A stretch of DNA of 33,967 nt, from assembly GCA_017464685.1 (NCBI GenBank), contig JAFTYO010000033.1:1-33967 (forward strand), given 5' to 3'. The stretch is from Alphaproteobacteria bacterium (GTDB lineage: Bacteria; Pseudomonadota; Alphaproteobacteria; RF32; CAG-239). The translations under genes and the position numbers were made by a program. This document shows, piece by piece, positions 7,616 to 16,700 of the stretch; the stretch's first letter is position 1, and each line of letters starts with the position of its first letter. The notes under the pieces are model-generated. The model had not been told where the DNA came from. It saw only the letters and a program-made list of their open reading frames with translations, and ran no database searches.

Positions 7616-8464
7616 ATGAAAAATTTTATTAAGACCGCAGATGCAGCAGGTTTCGCTATCCTTTGTTCAGCAATGGCAATCTCTAGGAATATGACAGTTG
7701 TCATACTTCCACCGGCAAACTCAAAAGAGGAACATGACACAAAGTCAGCTCAGGCCTACGATATCCTCTCAGAGATTGAGGAACTTAAAGTCATCAAGGT
7801 TGCTTACGACCAGAGGGCTCTTTTTGAGTCAGAAGCATGGGATGTTATCGCTGACCTCAAGTCAAATAAGTTTACTTTGGGTGATTGGCGTGAGCTCTCG
7901 AAAGTGAAGCTTTCTTTCAAAAAGAGAGAAAATCCTTTCAGGTATGCCGAGATTGAAGGTCAGAACAACACTCTGGTAGTATTCCAGAAGCTCATTTCCG
8001 ATGAAACATTCGGTGCAACGGCAGCTATGCAGTCTCTTTCTGCAGATGACTTCACCGTTGTATGGAATTCTCCGGAGAGAAAGGTTTACGGACAGCATTT
8101 TCACAAAGTAAACGACCGCGAATCTGTGGTTAAGTTTGCTGCAGAAAGGAATGTGTATGTTCCGGGTCTTACCGAGAATGAGGAAGTGTTCGGTATCCGT
8201 GGAAGAAAGCATGGTGACTATGCCGGTATGTACGCAAATGTGCAGAAAGCTGTTGCCATTCCGGGAACACATACCTGGATTATGCTGTTCTTCTATCCTG
8301 AAATCCACCAGCTTATTCCATACCGCACAGGTATCGAGAATTGGGCTGAGATTGCTCAGGCATGGCGTGAGGTTGGTCATCACATCTATACGGTTGAGTT
8401 CAACGACTCATCTAACCGTGATTTTGTGAGAGGTCAGATTGCTTTCGGATATAAACATTTGTAG
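7616..8464 (+). CDS. unrecognised protein, likely horizontally acquired; weak GT-B glycosyltransferase resemblance
   Basis: The base composition is visibly richer in G and C than all neighbours, and codons rare around it (AGG for Arg, CTC for Leu) are frequent. No Shine-Dalgarno site precedes the ATG; the leader is AT-rich (TTTTATAAT), as in Bacteroidetes genes. The 282-residue protein has no signal peptide. The C-terminal half holds FGIRGRKHGDYAGMYANVQ, then AVAIPGTHTWIMLFFYPEI and RTGIENWAEIAQAWREVG. This order (a helix, a Gly-Thr-His loop, a hydrophobic strand) resembles the nucleotide-sugar side of GT-B enzymes such as heptosyltransferases. That is inference and weak; a family cannot be named. 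It stands alone with its own terminator. Confidence 0.8.
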   Translation: MKNFIKTADAAGFAILCSAMAISRNMTVVILPPANSKEEHDTKSAQAYDILSEIEELKVIKVAYDQRALFESEAWDVIADLKSNKFTLGDWRELSKVKLSFKKRENPFRYAEIEGQNNTLVVFQKLISDETFGATAAMQSLSADDFTVVWNSPERKVYGQHFHKVNDRESVVKFAAERNVYVPGLTENEEVFGIRGRKHGDYAGMYANVQKAVAIPGTHTWIMLFFYPEIHQLIPYRTGIENWAEIAQAWREVGHHIYTVEFNDSSNRDFVRGQIAFGYKHL

Positions 8465-8486
8465 TCCATCCATCGGGTGTAAGATT

Positions 8487-8511
8487 AGAAAGTGGAAACA
8501 CTCTCTTTTTT
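8487..8511 (+). terminator. intrinsic terminator after the acquired gene
   Basis: AGAAAGTG (8487-8494) and CACTCTCT (8499-8506) pair with one mismatch around a GAAA tetraloop, followed by six T residues. Confidence 0.7.
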
Positions 8512-8569
8512 AGTATAAGGTTTAAATTTTTATTTTACATTCTATTTATCAATATAGAGGTGTTTCAAA

Positions 8570-9100
8570 ATGAAAAAATTTATTGCTTTAACATTTATCA
8601 TATTTTTTGTATCAGGCTTTAGCTCGCTTTCATCTATGGGGCAATCGTTGGAAGTTGTAAGCGAGAGCCACGATTGGGAAGTGATGATGCTGTCAAATGA
8701 TACCATAAAAGCATATAATCCGAGTTCAAAACTTGAACTTTTGATAAATTTAAGCAATTTGTTGCCATCATCACCATATTGTGTTTCCAATAAGCGCATT
8801 AAGGATATAAAATTTTCAATTTCCATTCACAAAATTGCTAATAAAGGCGAAAGCAACTGGGTGAAATCTTTTGAGAAAACTAAAATCTATTTTTCCGGCA
8901 ATGGCAACTTTGAGGAAAGAAAAGTTTATGGCTCAAATCTGATAAAAAATAATATAAAAGCAAGTGGCGGGGTGATAAATGTTGGCACGCTTGAATTTTT
9001 ATCACCTATAACCTGTGACGATATAAACAATACAACTTTGCGTATTTTGGGTATGAAAAACATCCCCTTACTTAGCTTTAACATCAAGCTAAAAAAATAG
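8570..9100 (+). CDS. hypothetical secreted/periplasmic protein (176 aa)
   Basis: An N-terminal signal peptide (Lys-Lys then the core FIALTFIIFFVSGF, probable cut near residue 25) leads a mature domain rich in beta-type sequence (IKFSISIHKI, TKIYFSGNGNF). Two cysteines (YCVSNK and ITCDDI) could form a disulfide in the periplasm. The start is supported by GAGGTG eight bases upstream. It converges with engB, ten bases away. Base composition fits the native genes, unlike the gene just upstream. No family is recognised. Confidence 0.75.
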   Translation: MKKFIALTFIIFFVSGFSSLSSMGQSLEVVSESHDWEVMMLSNDTIKAYNPSSKLELLINLSNLLPSSPYCVSNKRIKDIKFSISIHKIANKGESNWVKSFEKTKIYFSGNGNFEERKVYGSNLIKNNIKASGGVINVGTLEFLSPITCDDINNTTLRILGMKNIPLLSFNIKLKK

Positions 9101-9110
9101 TTTTTTAGTT

Positions 9111-9752
9111 TTATATCAACAAAGCAATTTCGGCACGTAAATTTTCGAGCCCTTTTTTCTTTTCTGAGCTTGTCGGTATTACTAAAGGATGTGCTGCTGC
9201 ATGATTTTTTAAGTTTATAGTTGTGTCTTTGACTACTTTTACAACTTCTTTGTGGCTAATTTTATCAATTTTGGTTAAAATTATCTGATAAGTAACTGCT
9301 GCCTTATCAAGCATCTTCATCATCTCTTCATCAATTTTTTTTATACCGTGACGACTGTCAATCATTAAAAACACACGACGTAAATTAGGGCGTCCCTGTA
9401 GATATAACGACATTATATTTTGCCACTTTTTAACATCTGACGGAGGGGCTTTGGCAAAGCCGTAACCTGGCAAATCCACAATATGCAATACATTATCCAA
9501 ATTAAAAAAATTAAGCTGTTGAGTGCGTCCTGGTGTAGATGATGTTTTGGCCAAATTGGAATTATTAAACAACGCATTTATCAAACTCGATTTTCCGACA
9601 TTTGAGCGTCCGACAAAAGCAACTTCATTTAAATCAGAACTCGGAAGTTGGTCTAAATTTGCAACACCTAAAACAAAATTACAAGGTCGGCAAAAAATCT
9701 TTTTACCAAATTCTAATTGTTCAGGCTCAAAATAAAACTCATCTTTTATCAT
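9111..9752 (-). CDS. engB: ribosome biogenesis GTPase EngB (YihA/YsxC)
   Basis: A small GTPase needed for assembly of the large ribosomal subunit. All G motifs are present: GRSNVGKS (48-55), the threonine region SSTPGRTQQLNFF, DLPGYG (93-98), TKID (160-163) and TSS (194-196). At 213 residues it has the usual length. The ATG at 9752 overlaps the yidC stop by one base (TAATG), indicating translational coupling. A longer in-frame start 69 bases upstream lies inside yidC and would add residues the family lacks, so it was not used. Last gene of the rpmH operon. Confidence 0.95.
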   Translation of the reverse strand: MIKDEFYFEPEQLEFGKKIFCRPCNFVLGVANLDQLPSSDLNEVAFVGRSNVGKSSLINALFNNSNLAKTSSTPGRTQQLNFFNLDNVLHIVDLPGYGFAKAPPSDVKKWQNIMSLYLQGRPNLRRVFLMIDSRHGIKKIDEEMMKMLDKAAVTYQIILTKIDKISHKEVVKVVKDTTINLKNHAAAHPLVIPTSSEKKKGLENLRAEIALLI

Positions 9753-11431
9753 TATTTTACCCCATGCTTTTTCATTATGGCTTTTTGTTGCATAATCGAA
9801 AGTATGTTGCTTAAGGTCCAATATATTACCAATCCGGAAGCAAAATGACCTAACATCAATGTAAATATAATTGGCATTAATGCAAACATACGAGCTTGGT
9901 CTTTGTTGGCCGGTGTCGGATTAAGCTTTTGCTGAATCCACATTGTAAGACCCATTAAAATCGGCCAAACACCAATATCTAAAAGTGACGGCAACGGAAT
10001 ATGCGACCATATCGAAACGGTCAACGGGTCCGGAGCTGATAAATCCTTAATCCAACCAATAAACGGTGCGTGTCTGATTTCTATGGAAATGTTCAAAACT
10101 TTATACAAAGAAAAGAATACCGGAATTTGAATAAACATCGGCAAACAACCGGCCGCCGGATTAATTTTTTCTTTACGATACAATTCCATCGTTTCTTGTT
10201 GTAAACGCATTTTATCATCTTTGTACAAAACTTTCAAAGCCATAATTTTTGGCTGAATTTTCTTCATTTTGGTCATACTTTCATATGACGAATTGGCAAT
10301 TGGGAACATTACAAGTCTTAAAAGAGCGGCAAACAACAAAATTGCCCAACCCATATTGCCGATAAAGTTATATAAGAATGTCAAAATGTAGAAAAACGGT
10401 TTGGTTAAGAAATAGTACCAACCGAAATCTACCGCTAAATCAAACTTTTCAATTTTATTTTTATCGGTGTATTTATCCAAAAGCTTAATTTCTTTGGCTC
10501 CGGCATAAAAACGAACATTGCTTGTTGCCGCACCACCAGTAGCAATGGTAACGGCTTTTCCTCTGTAATCGGTTTGGAAAACATCATTTGCATTGCGACT
10601 TATTTTAACGGTTGCATTTTCATTATTATCCAAAACAACAGCCGTAAACCAATATCTGTCCGAAAAACCGAACCAACCGTTTTTGGTCTCAAAAGTTTCG
10701 TTTTCTTGTTTATCCAAATCAGTAAACTTAACTTCTTTTAATGAACCCTCAATTACACCGCTGAAACCCTCATGCACAACCGAGCGTTTTTGTTGCTCCA
10801 TATCAACTTTGCGACTGATTAAACCGTACGGATACAAAACCACGGGGCTTTGTGTATTGTTTTCAACGGTTTGTGAAACATTAAACAAATAATTTTCATC
10901 AACGGAGATGTTTTTTACAAATTTTAAGCCTTGTCCGTTGTCCCATTCTAAAGTAACGGGAGTTTGAGGAGTTAGTTTTTCACCGATAACTTTCCATTCG
11001 GTATCAGAATCGGGCAAAACTATATCAGCGCCTGAGCTAAGCCAACCAAATTCGGCAAAATATGGAGCTAAGGTTAATGAAGGCTGCAAAAGTTCAACAT
11101 TTTTGCTGTTTTCTTCTAAAGTCTGCTTATACTTTGATAAAGTTAAATAATCAAAACGAGCGCCTTTTACTCTTATTGAGCCTTTAATATCCTTATTTTC
11201 AACAGTGATGTTTTTTTGGTTATTGGCGGCAACACTTGCTTCAACGGGCTCAACGGCAGAAACAACAACTTCTTTTTCTTTGATGTTTTCAACTTCAGGT
11301 ATTGCAACCGTTTGCTCTTGATTTTGAGTTGGTGTTTGTGCCGGAAAAAAATGATTAACTCCAAAAATAATCAATATTGAGGCAATAACTGCCAGATATA
11401 AGCTTTTTGTTTCTTCTTTCACTTTATACAC
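9752..11431 (-). CDS. yidC: membrane protein insertase YidC
   Basis: YidC inserts and folds inner-membrane proteins, alone or with SecYEG. The 559-residue protein has the Gram-negative layout: an N-terminal transmembrane anchor (LYLAVIASILIIFGVNHFF, about 11-29), a Glu/Val-rich linker, a large periplasmic beta-domain (about 80-330), and then the conserved membrane part. The latter starts at FFYILTFLYNFIGNMGWAIL and carries the functional arginine in FAALLRLVMFP, the cytoplasmic helical hairpin (KKIQPKIMALKVLYKDD) and MFIQIPVFFSLYKVL. Three further spans follow, ending in a basic tail (KKHGVK). It sits between yidD and engB, the expected order. Confidence 0.97.
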   Translation of the reverse strand: MYKVKEETKSLYLAVIASILIIFGVNHFFPAQTPTQNQEQTVAIPEVENIKEKEVVVSAVEPVEASVAANNQKNITVENKDIKGSIRVKGARFDYLTLSKYKQTLEENSKNVELLQPSLTLAPYFAEFGWLSSGADIVLPDSDTEWKVIGEKLTPQTPVTLEWDNGQGLKFVKNISVDENYLFNVSQTVENNTQSPVVLYPYGLISRKVDMEQQKRSVVHEGFSGVIEGSLKEVKFTDLDKQENETFETKNGWFGFSDRYWFTAVVLDNNENATVKISRNANDVFQTDYRGKAVTIATGGAATSNVRFYAGAKEIKLLDKYTDKNKIEKFDLAVDFGWYYFLTKPFFYILTFLYNFIGNMGWAILLFAALLRLVMFPIANSSYESMTKMKKIQPKIMALKVLYKDDKMRLQQETMELYRKEKINPAAGCLPMFIQIPVFFSLYKVLNISIEIRHAPFIGWIKDLSAPDPLTVSIWSHIPLPSLLDIGVWPILMGLTMWIQQKLNPTPANKDQARMFALMPIIFTLMLGHFASGLVIYWTLSNILSIMQQKAIMKKHGVK

Positions 11432-11506
11432 TCCTGAAAATAAATTTTTAATGATATTTTTTAGTACATATTTTTTCTAAAATCAAGCAAATAAGCACCT
11501 TTATAA

Positions 11507-11734
11507 TTAACTCTTTTTGTTTTTCTTTGGCACGGGGTCAAATCCCGAGCCACCCCACGGGTGACATCTTAAAATTCGCCTGATACCAAGCCATATTCCT
11601 TTTATTGCTCCATGCTCTTTTATAGCCTCAATCATATACTCCGAGCAGGTTGGCCTGTATCTGCAACAACCGGGGCACATCGGAGAAATAAACTTTTGAT
11701 AAAATTTAACAAGATAAATCAGAAATGTCTTCAT
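11507..11734 (-). CDS. yidD: membrane protein insertion efficiency factor YidD
   Basis: A short membrane-associated protein that helps YidC-dependent insertion. Key family signatures are [22 protein letters not shown], then [20 protein letters not shown] and the terminal GFDPVP. The ATG at 11734 gives 75 residues beginning [13 protein letters not shown], the form expected for YidD. A GTG at 11773 would add 13 untypical residues. The chosen start lies inside rnpA and overlaps it by 29 bases, so the two are probably translated in a coupled way. Confidence 0.93.
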   Translation of the reverse strand: MKTFLIYLVKFYQKFISPMCPGCCRYRPTCSEYMIEAIKEHGAIKGIWLGIRRILRCHPWGGSGFDPVPKKNKKS

Positions 11735-12125
11735 TTTCCGGCTCAAATGTCGGGGCAATTTTGATATCTTCACCTTCTGATGTAAGCATCAAATTTACTT
11801 TTTTTAATGCCCATTTAATATCTGAACGAAGCTCTTTATATGGGATATAGTGCGTATTATGGCGACCGATTAAAACATATTCGACATTATCCATGCCATA
11901 AACAGGTAAAAGCTCTCTAATAACCGCTCTCATTCTGCGCCGTACACGATTTCTGACATTAGCTTTGCCGATTTTTTTGGTTGTTGTATAACCTATTTTA
12001 GGCGGAACAATTGTTTCAGATAAACTGGGAGCCGCCTGAAGTATGGCAGTTCTGGTGACCTTGCTTACTCCTTTGGCGACTCTTACAAAATCTTTTCTTT
12101 TTTTTAAGACAAGAATTTCCGTCAT
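11706..12125 (-). CDS. rnpA: ribonuclease P protein component RnpA
   Basis: The protein subunit of RNase P, which removes 5' leaders from precursor tRNAs together with the RNA encoded elsewhere. The N-terminus [10 protein letters not shown], the central RNR-type motif [20 protein letters not shown] and YVLIGRHNT match the family. At 139 residues it is slightly long; the extra residues are an acidic C-terminal tail ([19 protein letters not shown]) that overlaps the start of yidD. It begins nine bases after rpmH. Confidence 0.95.
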   Translation of the reverse strand: MTEILVLKKRKDFVRVAKGVSKVTRTAILQAAPSLSETIVPPKIGYTTTKKIGKANVRNRVRRRMRAVIRELLPVYGMDNVEYVLIGRHNTHYIPYKELRSDIKWALKKVNLMLTSEGEDIKIAPTFEPENEDISDLSC

Positions 12126-12134
12126 AATAAAAAC

Positions 12135-12269
12135 TTATGCAGAAAGTTTTTTACGACCTCTGGCACGACGAGCGGCTAACACTTTTCTACCGCCTACCGT
12201 TGCCATACGAGCACGGAAACCGTGACGACGAGCTCTAACAAGCTTACTGGGTTGGAATGTTCTTTTCAT
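12135..12269 (-). CDS. rpmH: 50S ribosomal protein L34
   Basis: This 44-residue basic protein of the large ribosomal subunit is recognised by [20 protein letters not shown] and the ending [12 protein letters not shown]. It is first in the operon with rnpA, yidD, yidC and engB. The ATG at 12269 has a CGGAG site upstream. A strong promoter lies about 80 bases before it. Confidence 0.97.
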   Translation of the reverse strand: MKRTFQPSKLVRARRHGFRARMATVGGRKVLAARRARGRKKLSA

Positions 12270-12302
12270 TTTAAATCTCCGGTTAATTATTAGTTATTTA
12301 AA

Positions 12303-12325
12303 ACCGACTAATGAAAAAAGTCGGC
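12303..12325 (-). promoter_or_regulatory. hairpin in the rpmH leader
   Basis: In the minus-strand transcript GCCGACT and AGTCGGT pair (7 bp, one G-U) around a 9-base loop and are followed by TTTTAAAT. It lies between the promoter and the start codon and resembles a weak terminator, so it might attenuate transcription of the ribosomal operon. No function is shown. Confidence 0.35.
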
Positions 12326-12347
12326 TCTCGGTTTATTTACAAAACTG

Positions 12348-12376
12348 CTTATATCGGCTTTTTTTATAAGAGTCAA
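12348..12376 (-). promoter_or_regulatory. sigma-70 promoter of the rpmH-rnpA-yidD-yidC-engB operon
   Basis: On the minus strand TTGACT (12371-12376) and TATAAG (12348-12353) are 17 bases apart, each one base from consensus. Transcription would start near 12341, giving a leader of about 70 bases. Confidence 0.75.
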
Positions 12377-12395
12377 CTTAAAATTTATCTTTTTC

Positions 12396-12424
12396 TTGAC
12401 TTAAAAATCCATTTGTTGTAACTT
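12396..12424 (+). promoter_or_regulatory. sigma-70 promoter of the CoaD-like/HD gene
   Basis: TTGACT (12396-12401), a 17-base spacer and TAACTT (12419-12424). It is divergent from the rpmH promoter, with the two -35 elements only 19 bases apart. Confidence 0.6.
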
Positions 12425-12472
12425 TTCGAATATCAAAATAAGTATATGTCTAATTTTTAAATACCTATCATT

Positions 12473-13582
12473 ATGAAAACATTTTTTTATTCTGGGGCTT
12501 TTGACCCTTTTAGTGTGCTTGATACCGAAGCAGTTTTTAACACACTTCTTGATGGTTCCTACAACAAAGTTGTTATTGGAATCGAGCTTGATTCTAAAAG
12601 ACCGGCGCTGTTTTCACTTGCCAAACGAACGGAAATGATAAAACAATCCCTCGAGTGGTACGCCAAAGCAAACTTTCCGGTTAATTACGAACACTTAATC
12701 GAAAGGATTTCGATAGTCAGCTATCACGGACTTCCGATTTATGAGGCTAAAAAGCATGGCGCAGATATGTTCTTGATTGCAACAGATGAAACCAAAACTT
12801 ATAATGTCAAGTTTAGTTTAAGCCGGCAAATTGCCCGCAACAAACTCTCATCTCAAGTCGGTCATGTGCTTTATGTTCGCGAACAATCTCCCGATAACTT
12901 GGCAAAAAGCATCAAACTGTGCTACAAGCATCACGAATATATTATGTTGGCGCAGTTTGTTACTCCGCCGGTGCATAATATGATAATGGAAGAATTGCTT
13001 GAAAAACAATATTTTGATTGTTGCAGACAATCGGGCATTTCTTGGGAAGATTTTTGCTCACAAATGTCAACAAGGGCTTATCACAACTTGTCACATATTG
13101 CTTATATGCTTGATAAGTATAGTGTGTTTAAGGCTCACACGACTAAACAAATTGACTTTGCAGAAGAAAAGAACTTCAAAGCCGCAATTTTCTTCCATGA
13201 TTACATCAAAGATGATGAAGAAAAATCGTTTGAAGCCTCAAAACTTGGCGAAACGACTAAGCCATTGTTTATGGCAACCAAACATTTTGAGCCACTTTTT
13301 GACTATGACGATATGTCTGAGCCTGAACAGCTTATCATTGACCTCGATTTGGCAATTTTGAACGATAAAGTTCTGTATGAAAATTATGCCAAAAGTATTC
13401 GTGTCGAATATAAGCATATTCCATACGATGAATATGTAACGGCAAGAAAAGAGATTCTTGAAAAGTTGGAAGATGTTATAGAACACAGAACATCTTTTAC
13501 TGATATGCAGAAACAAAGAGCTTTCAAAAACATTGACCGAGAACTCGAGTATCTGGATTGTGGCTCTTGGCCTTGTTGGTAG
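12473..13582 (+). CDS. CoaD-like nucleotidyltransferase fold fused to an HD-family phosphohydrolase domain
   Basis: Residues 1-160 follow the phosphopantetheine adenylyltransferase pattern: YSGAFDPF at the first strand, VVIGIELDSKRPALFS and LAKRTEMIKQSL. The catalytic HxGH that should follow GAFDP is absent; VLDTEAVF stands there. The ISSS-type motif is also replaced. The domain is therefore probably not an active adenylyltransferase. Residues about 195-360 resemble predicted HD metal-dependent phosphohydrolases (COG4339 type): RAYHNLSHIAYML (H204, H208), then IFFHDYIKDDEEKSFEAS (H242, D243, E250), so metal-binding residues look kept. The product ends in SWPCW. No Shine-Dalgarno site is visible before the ATG. 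A promoter and a strong terminator frame it as a single-gene unit. Substrate unknown; a nucleotide or coenzyme-related ligand is a reasonable guess. Confidence 0.85.
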   Translation: MKTFFYSGAFDPFSVLDTEAVFNTLLDGSYNKVVIGIELDSKRPALFSLAKRTEMIKQSLEWYAKANFPVNYEHLIERISIVSYHGLPIYEAKKHGADMFLIATDETKTYNVKFSLSRQIARNKLSSQVGHVLYVREQSPDNLAKSIKLCYKHHEYIMLAQFVTPPVHNMIMEELLEKQYFDCCRQSGISWEDFCSQMSTRAYHNLSHIAYMLDKYSVFKAHTTKQIDFAEEKNFKAAIFFHDYIKDDEEKSFEASKLGETTKPLFMATKHFEPLFDYDDMSEPEQLIIDLDLAILNDKVLYENYAKSIRVEYKHIPYDEYVTARKEILEKLEDVIEHRTSFTDMQKQRAFKNIDRELEYLDCGSWPCW

Positions 13583-13589
13583 ATTCTTA

Positions 13590-13623
13590 AAAAAGCGACA
13601 TCTGCTACACGATGTCGCTTTTT
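13590..13623 (+). terminator. strong intrinsic terminator
   Basis: AAGCGACATC and GATGTCGCTT form a 10-bp stem with flanking A and T runs and an 8-base loop, directly after the CoaD-like/HD gene. The A run before it makes it usable in both directions. Confidence 0.85.
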
Positions 13624-13698
13624 GTTTTTTATTGCCTCAAAGAGGATTATACAAATCTATTTATTTTCACTTATACTTGTAAATAATATCCAAAATTT

Positions 13699-13725
13699 AA
13701 GCCTCCCGTTTGGGAGGCTTTTTTT
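13699..13725 (+). terminator. second intrinsic terminator
   Basis: AAGCCTCCC (13699-13707), loop GTTT and GGGAGGCTT (13712-13720), followed by TTTTT on the plus strand. On the minus strand it lies just after the RND transporter stop and may end that operon, though with a weaker T run. Confidence 0.75.
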
Positions 13726-13732
13726 GTTTCAA

Positions 13733-16700
13733 CTATTTTTTAGAAAATTTTTCGGTTACGGTTTGTACCAAAACATACAACAGAGGTATTACAACCAAAC
13801 CTGCCGCAGTTCCGATAAGCATTCCGTAAAATACCGGTATACCAATAGCCACACGGCTACCAGCTCCGGCTCCGGTTGCAACAATCAGCGGATACACACC
13901 CAAGATGAAAGTAAACGCAGTCATCAAAACGGCTCTGTATCTTTCTTTGGTAGCAATTATCGCAGATTTTTCAATTGTGGTGCCTTTTTCTCGCTCATCT
14001 CTTGCAAATTCCACAATCAAAATGGCATTTTTAGCTGCCAATCCTACCAGCAAAATCAAACCGAGTTGAGCATAAATGCTAAGTGACATTGAGCATACAA
14101 ACAACCCTGCAAGCGCACCCAATAAAGCCACTGTTACCGATGCTAAAACCGAAACCGGCAACATCCAACTTTCATATTGAGCTACCAAGAATAAATATCC
14201 GAACAAAATTGCCAAGGCAATAAGCCAAACGACCTGTCCGCTGTTTTTCTTTTCTTGCAAGCTCATACCTGACCAATCATAACTATATCCTGATGGCAAA
14301 CTTTCTTGAGCCAATTTTTCCATTGCGGCCATTGCTTGTCCGCTACTGACTGCCGGATTTGCCATTGCCGTAATGGTTGCGCTCGGATACTGATTATAGC
14401 GTTCAAAACTTCTGGGAGCTTGAATAATTTTTATATCAACCAAACTTCCCAAAGGTACCATTTTACCGCTTGCACTTTGAACATATAATCCGTTGATGCT
14501 ATCAATATCTTTTCTTGATTCCCAATCAGCTTGAATCATAACCTTATTAACTTGTGTACCGATATTAATATCGTTTACATAACCGGCTCCAAGATAGTTT
14601 TGCAATACCGAATATATGCTTGAAACACTCACTTCCATAACCTCTGCTTTATCTTTGTTTATTTCGATATAAGCATGCGGAGTTTGGGCTGTGTAGGTCG
14701 AAAAAGCATACATAATTTCAGGCAAAGCATTAACTTTACCGACAAAACTTTTCAACACTGCTTCCAGTTTTTTAGGGTCGGTACTGTCTAATGATTGTAA
14801 ACGAAAATCCATACCGCCTGTTGAACCTAGTCCGGGAATAGCCGGAAATTCAAACAAGTTAATAGATGCATTCGGAATTTGTTCAAACTTCGCTTTTATT
14901 CGGTTTAATATATTGGTCGAATAATCGGCATCTTCCGTTCTTTCATTCCACGGTTTTAAGTTAACAACCGCAAAGCCCACATTTTCACCTTGTCCCGAGA
15001 GCATACTGAAACCCATAATATCCATCACCGATTTTACACCTTTTTCTTCTTTGATAAGCGGTATAATTTCTTGGATAACTTTATCCGTTCTGGGTTGTGA
15101 TGCACCTTCGGGCAATTGAATGTTGGTCAAAATAACACCTTGGTCTTCTGCCGGAATAAACGATGTATTACTCATTTTCAAGAATAATCCGTTAAACAAA
15201 ATTAACAATCCCAAAATAAGCGCAATAACACTGACTTTGCGTGCAACATATCCGATTACGGCCAAATAACGATTGCGAGTTTTATCCAACAATTTGTTAA
15301 ACCATAACAAAGGGCCTTTAGTTGCCGGTGTTAACGGTTTTAAAATTGTTGCACACAATGCCGGTGACAAGGTTAAGGCATTCACCGAAGAAAACAATAC
15401 TGCAAATGAAATAGAAACAGCAAATTGTTGGTAAATTTTACCAGTAATTCCGCCCAAGCACATAATCGGTACAAAAATTGCCAACAACACCAATGTGGTT
15501 GCAACTACGGCACTTGAAACCTGTTCCATAGCCTTTATTGATGCTGCTTTCGGAGAAAGATTTTCTTGCTCCATTAAAGCCAAGACTCGTTCAACCACCA
15601 CAATGGCATCGTCCACAACCAAACCGATTGCAAGTACCAAACCAAACAGTGTGAGCATATTTAAACTATAGCCCAAAACCAACATTACGGCAAAAGTTGC
15701 CAACAACGATACCGGAATTGCAATTGAGGGCACCAATGTTGCACGCCAGTCTTGTAAAAAGACATAACAAACAATCACCACCAACAAGAATGTTAAAACC
15801 AAAGTGATAACCACTTCTTCAATTGAGGCCTTAATGTAATCAGTTGCATCAAAGAACACTTCTACCACAAAGTCATCAGGATAAAATTGTGACAGACGGT
15901 CCAATTCGGCTCTTAATGCTTTCATGGCTTGAATGGCATTGGCGCCGGATAATGTATTGATAGACATGGCCACCGAAGGAGCTCCGTCAACTTCCGATTT
16001 AAACATATATTTTTCGGAACCGATTTCTACTTTGGCAATGTCTTTTAATCTGACCAACCCGCCGTTTTTCTCTGTTCTGACAATGATGTTTTCAAAGTCT
16101 TTTACTTCGTTCAAACGACCTTTGGTTTGCAAAGAATATACCATCTGTTGACCGCCATCACCGGGCATTGAACCGACAGAACCGAGTGACGGCTGATAGT
16201 TCTGACTTGAAATTGCCGCTCTGACTTCAGATATCGGAATATTCAAGGCCGTAATTTTATCGGCATCAAGCCACACTCTCATACTTAAAGGTGCGGCGTG
16301 AACACTAACCTCACCGACACCATAAACACGACTTATACTGTTTTTGATATTGTTTTCAACATAGTTACTTAAAAACTTTGTATCATGTGTACCGTTTGGT
16401 GAACGCACACTGACAAAGCCCAAAATATCCGATGAGCGTCTTTTAACTCTGATACCGTTTTGTTGAACTTCGGTCGGAAGTTTACTCATTGCTTGTTGCA
16501 CACGGTTTTGAACCTTAACTTGCGCCATATCGGGGTCCGTTCCGGTTTCAAAACTGATTGACAAACTGTACGTACCCGAATTAGATGAAGATGATGACAT
16601 ATAAAGCATATCTTCAACACCGTTAACTTCTTGTTCAATCGGAATACCGATAGAGTTTGCTACCACCTCGGCACTTGCTCCGGTATAACTGGCCGAAACA

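Noticed and set aside
7862..8383. 173-residue minus-strand frame
   Set aside because: It is the antisense shadow of the G+C-richer gene at 7616-8464; the plus-strand product has the better composition and motifs.
9072..9108. Inverted repeats TTAGCTT/AAGCTAA and CTAAAAAA/TTTTTTAG as a terminator between convergent genes
   Set aside because: The stems are almost pure A-T and overlap the coding end of the gene at 8570; too weak to call.
12473..13582. Annotation as coaD (phosphopantetheine adenylyltransferase)
   Set aside because: The HxGH catalytic motif is missing and the protein is more than twice the CoaD length with an HD domain.
13622..14086. 154-residue plus-strand frame
   Set aside because: It runs through a terminator and is antisense to the conserved end of the RND transporter.
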